Made by a program: the position numbers and the translations under genes. A stretch of 39,881 nucleotides of DNA from Reyranella soli. Its GTDB lineage: Bacteria > Pseudomonadota > Alphaproteobacteria > Reyranellales > Reyranellaceae. Within the stretch, counting starts at the first letter, position 1; every line of letters starts with the position of its first letter. A model generated the notes under the pieces. That model was not told the origin of the DNA. It saw only the letters and a list, made by a program, of their open reading frames with translations, and made no database searches. Shown here in pieces: positions 35,657-39,881 of the stretch. The DNA lies in NCBI RefSeq assembly GCF_007992495.1, contig NZ_BKAJ01000138.1, forward strand, positions 1 to 39,881. The letters are read 5' to 3'.

Positions 35657-35789
35657 TCATTTCCTCCGATCTTGGCCGATGCCTAAACACTTGTGCACCT
35701 TATAAGTCTGCTTGCGCGGACTGCGCCGTCCATGACCATCTCAAGCTCCATCATTCGGAATTGGTCCCTTCAACGACGCCTAAGAACAG

Positions 35790-35897
35790 CTAGCAGCGCA
35801 GCCAGACCGGGAGCAACCCGGCGATCATGAAGCCTTCGGTACCGGTGGCGAAAGCACCGAGGGTCGACCAGAGAAGTGACGTCAGCGATGCAGCCAT
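35790..35897 (-). pseudogene. Remnant of the start of a DHA1-family MFS transporter
   Basis: AMAASLTSLLWSTLGAFATG then TEGFMIAGLLP, followed by a frame change and stop. The GTEGFMIAGLLP motif marks the first helix of DHA1 exporters (AraJ/Cmx type). The rest of the about 400-residue protein is missing, so this is a dead fragment upstream of the SDR gene. Confidence 0.7.
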
Positions 35898-36198
35898 GGC
35901 GCTCACGTGGTTCCCGACAATCGACTACGATGCGTTATTTGAAATCGAAAACCCAAAGGCTACCCGACATACTTGGACGGTCTCATCGACTCGTCGCGCG
36001 GAGAGTGTCCAAACAGGCTGCTATAGGACCGGCGCGTACGACAGTCGAAGTGATTTTCTTTTGCGGTTGAACCGCGAACCCAGCATTGTCGCCTACCCCA
36101 CGCGTCTCCCCATGCAATTGCGAAGCGGATGAGCAGCGACAAAGAGGCAAAGACTGAAGGGAAGTGCGTGACCCTGTCGGACCAGGGTGCTTCAGGGA
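35898..36198. other. Gap upstream of the MFS remnant and downstream of HD copy 2
   Basis: I see nothing that can be named. Open plus-strand frames (for example one running from 35827 to 36132) overlap the MFS remnant and show no domain or ribosome site. Confidence 0.3.
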
Positions 36199-36843
36199 TT
36201 ATGGGGTATCCGGGAAAGGTGATGAAGCGATCAGGTCGGCCGCATTGGGACTCTTGAAGTCCGGGATGAAGCGTTCACAGACGCCGGCGTTCACGGTGCC
36301 ATACGTCGTGTGGGGCTTGTGCGAGAATCCGGCGAAGTACGCCTTGATGAAGTCGTCCCTGAAATGCTTGCGCGGGTACTTGGCGACGATTTGCTCGCGC
36401 ACGTCGGCCGGGAACTGGTCGAAGCCACGCCCCAGCACGTCGAGGCCGACGCCCGTATAGAGCAGCGCCACTTCGGGCTGCATGTGGTGGGTGACGCCCG
36501 GCGTGGTGTGCAAGGCGATGGCTTCCCACACAGTCCGAATCTGCTCTTCGGGCACGTCGTGCGTGGCGAGGAACTGGCGCGCGGCATTGGCGCCGTCGAC
36601 TTCGAAACGTTCGCTCTCGCTGGAGAACGTCCTGGTCAGGCCCAGATCATGAAAAGCCGCGGCGATGTACAGGAGCTCCGTATCAAACCGCAGCTTGCGC
36701 TGGCGACCCTGCTCGGCGGCGAATAGGTAGACCCGTACCGAGTGGTTAAAGAGCAGGTTTCCGGAATGCTCGCGCAGGATGCCGGTGGCTTCCCTGGCGA
36801 GAAGCGAATCTGGAATGGCGAGAGCAGGAGAGTGTGCGGACAT
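36199..36843 (-). CDS. HD-domain protein, cyanamide hydratase-like family, copy 2
   Basis: 214 residues from MSAHSPALAIPDSLLAREAT. It aligns end to end with the HD protein at 27276: H34 (LFNHSVRVY), H65-D66 (AAFHDLGLT), FEVDGANAARQF and IALHTTPGVTHH. Identity is about 45 % by eye, so this is an older paralogue than the recent repeat. ATG at 36843 has GGAAG upstream and lies 13 bp after the stop of the MDR-type oxidoreductase, so they form an operon. In both places in this window the HD gene is paired with membrane or redox genes. Confidence 0.87.
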   Translation of the reverse strand: MSAHSPALAIPDSLLAREATGILREHSGNLLFNHSVRVYLFAAEQGRQRKLRFDTELLYIAAAFHDLGLTRTFSSESERFEVDGANAARQFLATHDVPEEQIRTVWEAIALHTTPGVTHHMQPEVALLYTGVGLDVLGRGFDQFPADVREQIVAKYPRKHFRDDFIKAYFAGFSHKPHTTYGTVNAGVCERFIPDFKSPNAADLIASSPFPDTP

Positions 36844-36856
36844 GTTATTGCTTCCT

Positions 36857-37867
36857 TCACAAGGGTGGCGTCGCCAGGATGATTTTGCCCTTCGGGCGGG
36901 GTTGCTGGCCTTCCAGCATCCGATGCGCTTGGGTTGCCTCGGCAAGGGGCAGGACCATGCTGGGCCCGACCCGCAGCTTTCCCTCGTCGATGAGCATTGC
37001 GATTCCAGTCAGCTCCTCGGTCGTCACCTTGACGAGGAAGAAGGCCGCCTCGACGCCGTGCTGTCGCGCTGTGGCCTGGTCCGGCTTGGAGACCGTCGAA
37101 ATCAGCTTGCCGCCGCGGCGCAGGACCTGGAACGAGCGCTTCTGCGTTTCGCCACCCACGAGATCGATCACAGCGTCGGCATCCCGCACCTTGTCCTCGA
37201 ACCGTTGGGTCCTGTAGTCGATGACCGTGTCTGCGCCTAGCTCGCGAACGAACGGCGCATCGTCCGCCGATGCGGTGGCGACGACATGCACGTCTGCCTG
37301 ACGCGCGAGCTGGATGGCATAGGCGCCTACAGCTCCGGCACCACCATGGATCACGACGGTCTGCCCCGCCGTGAGCCTGGCATGGTCGAATAGGGATTGT
37401 CGGGCCGTTACAGTAACAACGGGTACGCCGGCTGCGTCGATGTAGTTGAGGGACGCGGGTTTGCGCGCGACCATCGAAGCCGCGGCCAGGGCGTACTCCG
37501 CATAGGCCCCGACAAACTGAGGGTTCGTCACGCCATAAATCTCCTCGCCGAGGAGAGGGGGCGAAACCCCGGGCCCCACGGCGACGACTTCACCTGCGAG
37601 GTCGGACCCGAGCGTCAATGGAAGCGGTTCCGGCTGGGCCCCTCGCCCAGCCCTGATCCAGCCGTCCCATAGACCTACGCCTGCGGCCTTCACCCTCACG
37701 AGGACCTCGCCAGGGCTAGGATCAGGTCGGCGGATGCGCTCGAACTTCATGACCTCCGGCGGTCCGTACTCATGGACGCGCCACGCCATCATTGACGTAG
37801 CGGTTCGAATCGGAAGGTCTTCGCGGGAGACACTGGTAGCGTCGGCCGCGACATACGTCTGCGTCAT
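36857..37867 (-). CDS. MDR-family NADPH:quinone oxidoreductase
   Basis: 336 residues from MTQTYVAADATSVSREDLPI. The medium-chain dehydrogenase/reductase fold is clear: GROES-like part (PDPSPGEVLVRVKAAGVGLW, LGSDLAGEVVAVGPGV), the nucleotide-binding loop VVIHGGAGAVGAYAIQLARQ, and DAVIDLVGGETQKRSF. The zinc ligands of alcohol dehydrogenases are absent, so it belongs to the zinc-free quinone/enone reductases. AAGGAG lies 8 bp before the ATG at 37867. The N-terminus is about 35 residues longer than the core family. It is the first gene of a unit with HD copy 2. Confidence 0.88.
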   Translation of the reverse strand: MTQTYVAADATSVSREDLPIRTATSMMAWRVHEYGPPEVMKFERIRRPDPSPGEVLVRVKAAGVGLWDGWIRAGRGAQPEPLPLTLGSDLAGEVVAVGPGVSPPLLGEEIYGVTNPQFVGAYAEYALAAASMVARKPASLNYIDAAGVPVVTVTARQSLFDHARLTAGQTVVIHGGAGAVGAYAIQLARQADVHVVATASADDAPFVRELGADTVIDYRTQRFEDKVRDADAVIDLVGGETQKRSFQVLRRGGKLISTVSKPDQATARQHGVEAAFFLVKVTTEELTGIAMLIDEGKLRVGPSMVLPLAEATQAHRMLEGQQPRPKGKIILATPPL

Positions 37868-37931
37868 CACGATGCTCCTTTCCAACGTGAAGATCGTACA
37901 CAACTAATGCCCACCGATGGATTGTGCCGGT

Positions 37932-37960
37932 GGTTCAATAAACATGTGCGAAGGTTCAAT
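37932..37960 (-). promoter_or_regulatory. Direct repeat, possible regulator site upstream of the quinone oxidoreductase
   Basis: The 8-mer ATTGAACC (minus strand) occurs at 37960-37953 and again at 37939-37932, with starts 21 bp apart, which is two helical turns, 65-93 bp upstream of the oxidoreductase ATG. This is a typical layout for tandem binding of a dimeric activator. No regulator gene is adjacent. Confidence 0.45.
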
Positions 37961-38071
37961 CGACAATTTCTGGTAATGCTTTAGTTTGTGTGATCCGTCT
38001 GCGTGGCGTTGCCATCTTTGGGCATCGTTCTAGTGCTGCAGGCAGCGTAACGCACGCACCCAAGAGAGCCG

Positions 38072-38347
38072 ATGATTCATACATATGTGCGCCGCCCGCA
38101 ACCTCGCTGCTTGGGTCATGACACTTTCGGCCTGGGTAGCATGTGCCCCCACGCCGTGAACAAAGATGGCGCGCTGCAGTCGTTGTTACGATCTATGAGG
38201 GAAATACGACCAAGATCCGGTCTTCTTCGGATTGGCGGGGATGCGAACCGAGGAGCTGGCCTTCTACAACTCGATACGACGAAGGCATCAAGCCTCTGGA
38301 GCAACTGTTGCGACGGCGCCCCTTCCGCTTACCGAACGGTGCACGGG
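38072..38347 (+). pseudogene. Decayed copy of the FDH-linked small lipoprotein
   Basis: It aligns along its whole length with the lipoprotein gene at 5977-6288. After an early frame change it reads ARNLAAWVMTLSAWVAC (signal and lipobox), then in the same frame MARCSRCYDL, stop, GKYDQDPVFFGLAGMRTEEL and AFYN against LWWRYDEDPVFFGL and ELALYN of the intact gene, then after another frameshift YDEGIKPLEQLLRRRPFRLP against YAEGIKPLEALLRQGGFHIP. Two in-frame stops and at least two frameshifts make it non-functional. The old ATG (38072) and a purine-rich ribosome site are still visible. Confidence 0.85.
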
Positions 38348-38475
38348 CCCAAGCGACGTCGTAGCGTCATCAAGTCCACAGCCGCAACTCTTGGGTCGTC
38401 GTCGCCTTGCGATGGGTTGGCGACGGGGACCTGCCGCCTCAAGTCCACAGGGACGGCGGCGACGCGCAATTCTGA
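38345..38475 (+). pseudogene. Start of a second formate dehydrogenase alpha gene, decayed
   Basis: Directly after the lipoprotein remnant, KRRRSVIKSTAATLGSSSP and CRLKSTGTAATRNS align with the Tat signal and following segment of fdoG (LRRRGFIQLTGAGLAASTLG ... RPFKLTATKETRN). The DNA is collinear for about 130 bp, then the resemblance stops before the iron-sulfur Cys motif. The ATG is not conserved. With the preceding remnant it reproduces the gene order at 5.4-6.3 kb. Confidence 0.7.
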
Positions 38476-38600
38476 TCTCCGACAGTCAGGGTTGAGTGTA
38501 GCACCGACTGACGGTGTCGGACGCACGGCATGAGCTTAACCGTGTGCAGCGCACATCGAACGCGCGAGATACTCTCTCCGCGGCATCTCACAGGCATGCA

Positions 38601-39635
38601 ATGACGCCAAGATCTCCGATTTCGAAGATCGTGGCGCCGGGGTTCGTCGCTCCTGTTGCTGCCATTATGCTGGCGGCGATTGTCTTCCTCCTCGACACGT
38701 TCAGCCCTTTAGAGTTCAGCGTCGCCGTCCTGTACGTGGTCGTTGTCCTTATTGTCGACACCTCCAGCCAACGACGTACCGTGCTGCAAGCGGCGGCCGG
38801 TTGCGCTGGGCTGACATTGGCCAGCTATGTTATGGTGCACGGCACCACGTTCGCAGGAACGCCGCCGATCCGGGCCAGCATTGGCCTAACAGCGATCGGT
38901 ATCACAACGTTCCTGGTGCTCAGAAACCGAGCCGTGAATGAGCGCCTGAAGCATACGGAGCGGCAGCGCGCGAACTTGGCCCGCTTTTTCTCGCCACGCC
39001 TTGTCGATCAATTGATGGATGCCGACGAAAGGCTGCCAATTACGCACAAGCAATCTTCGGCGGTGATGTTCGTCGATATGGTCGGCTTCTCGGCCCATTG
39101 TGCGCGCCTGCGACCGGAGGCGGTGATTGTCATGTTGCGCGATTTGCTGGCGCGATTGAGCAGCGCCGTATTCGCCAACAATGGTACGATCGACAAGTTC
39201 TTGGGGGACGGCCTGATGGCAGTGTTCGGTTTGCCGATGCCCTCTGCAGCAGACGTCACGAACGCGGTGCGGTCGGCGATCGACATCCAAACAGCTATTT
39301 CTCTCTGGAATGCTGAACGATATCAGCTCGGCGAGGTGGCCATTCGGGTTGCGGTCGGTATTCACCACGGTGATGTTGTGTTTGGCGACGTTGGCGGCGA
39401 CCGTCAGCTGGAGCTCACCGTCGTCGGTGACACGGTCAATGTCGCGAGCTTAGTCGAGGCGCAATGTCGGCTTCTGGACGTATCGATTCTCGTTACCGGC
39501 AGCGTCATGGACGCGCTTTATGCCGAAGGCAGTGATGGTCTGGCTGCGCAGTTCGCCGACGAAGGCCGTCATCTACTGCGCGGCCACACAGAACCCATCC
39601 ACCTCTTCAGTATGAGTACACCGCTCGTACCCTAA
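38601..39635 (+). CDS. Membrane-anchored class III nucleotide cyclase homologue
   Basis: 344 residues from the ATG at 38601 (GTG at 38514 would add 29 residues). Four hydrophobic segments (about 11-31, 38-52, 62-80, 92-107) precede a short linker (RQRANLARFFSPRLVDQLMD) of the kind found before bacterial cyclase domains. Metal-binding Asp residues are present (D159 in MFVDMVGFS, D203 in FLGDGLMAVFG), as is the adenine-specifying Lys (IDKFLGDG). The second specificity position is Glu (ELTVVGD) rather than Asp, and the usual N-x3-R transition-state motif reads NVASL, so the Arg is missing. It may be weakly active, inactive, or use another residue. Its decayed neighbours give no functional hint. 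Confidence 0.85.
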   Translation: MTPRSPISKIVAPGFVAPVAAIMLAAIVFLLDTFSPLEFSVAVLYVVVVLIVDTSSQRRTVLQAAAGCAGLTLASYVMVHGTTFAGTPPIRASIGLTAIGITTFLVLRNRAVNERLKHTERQRANLARFFSPRLVDQLMDADERLPITHKQSSAVMFVDMVGFSAHCARLRPEAVIVMLRDLLARLSSAVFANNGTIDKFLGDGLMAVFGLPMPSAADVTNAVRSAIDIQTAISLWNAERYQLGEVAIRVAVGIHHGDVVFGDVGGDRQLELTVVGDTVNVASLVEAQCRLLDVSILVTGSVMDALYAEGSDGLAAQFADEGRHLLRGHTEPIHLFSMSTPLVP

Positions 39636-39761
39636 TGCACCACCGACGCCTACTGTCGCCGCTGTGGCAGATGGAATCGTTAGCCACGAAGTGGATCTTG
39701 GCCTGCATGAAGCGCGTCCTACTGGTGGGACCTTCAGATGGCGCCCCGAGCCGTATGTAGA

Positions 39762-39881
39762 TCAGGGCCGTGGCGGTGCCTTGGGGACGTCAAGATCGGT
39801 CCAGTGGTATCGGCCTAGACCCGTGCGCTCATTGCGGCTGTAGCTCCCGTCGAAACGATCAATCGGTCGGCGGTGCTCGGT
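39762..39881 (-). CDS. Possible 3' end of an unknown gene, cut by the window edge
   Basis: A frame enters from the right edge and ends in TGA at 39762-39764: ...RPIDRFDGSYSRNERTGLGR then YHWTDLDVPKAPPRP. The wording looks like a natural Pro-rich C-terminus, but only 39 residues are visible and I recognise no family. It could be chance or another remnant. Confidence 0.3.
   Translation of the reverse strand, partial: TEHRRPIDRFDGSYSRNERTGLGRYHWTDLDVPKAPPRP

Overview
The window is GC-rich, densely coded DNA from an alphaproteobacterium. A Hyphomicrobiales (Rhizobiales) relative of the Bradyrhizobium type is my best guess, based on FixJ-type regulation, ATGA start/stop overlaps and the closest families I recall. 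No rRNA, tRNA, CRISPR array or intact insertion sequence was seen.

Layout. 1-6.3 kb: a minus-strand respiratory operon reading small lipoprotein > fdoG > fdoH > fdoI > fdhE > cydA. FdoG is a Tat-exported selenoprotein: an in-frame TGA at 5393-5395 encodes Sec198 and is followed by a good SECIS hairpin. cydA runs off the window and carries a single-base frameshift. 7-10 kb: a sulfite dehydrogenase operon sorA > sorB > metallo-beta-lactamase-fold hydrolase > DUF302. 10.4-12 kb: an AraC regulator translationally overlapped with a Dps-like ferritin. 12-21 kb: three tandem minus-strand paralogues, each an OmpR-type winged helix, a STAND ATPase and a helical repeat tail (about 940-960 residues). 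21.5-24.9 kb: an AaeB/AaeX/AaeA-type efflux operon (FUSC, DUF1656, HlyD-type adaptor). 25.1-38 kb: a stress and redox block with a FixJ-like response regulator, DUF417 membrane protein, two HD-domain paralogues, a GlxA-type regulator, a BBE-type flavin oxidase, WrbA, an orphan histidine kinase, a cupin protein, an SDR and an MDR-type quinone oxidoreductase. 38.6-39.6 kb: a membrane-anchored class III cyclase homologue lacking the usual transition-state Arg.

The strongest large-scale signal is repeated duplication followed by decay. Fragments of a second formate dehydrogenase locus lie at 21.3-21.5 kb (internal fdoG) and 38.07-38.48 kb (lipoprotein plus the start of fdoG). A block of about 200 bp spanning the HD/wrbA junction is present twice with complementary losses: the first copy keeps HD and has a dead wrbA, the second keeps wrbA and has only the HD tail. 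The end of the GlxA-type gene is repeated before the oxidase gene. A kinase tail is left in front of the FixJ-like regulator, while a full related kinase survives 7 kb away. Remnants of two MFS transporters and a frameshifted SDR add to this.

How the genes may work together (inference): formate and sulfite oxidation in the periplasm feed electrons to the quinone pool or cytochrome c, with cytochrome bd as a possible terminal oxidase next to the formate dehydrogenase. The rest looks like electrophile, oxidant and aromatic-compound defence under several local regulators. The most novel leads are the small lipoprotein found ahead of fdoG in both the live and the dead locus, and the three tandem winged-helix STAND regulators.
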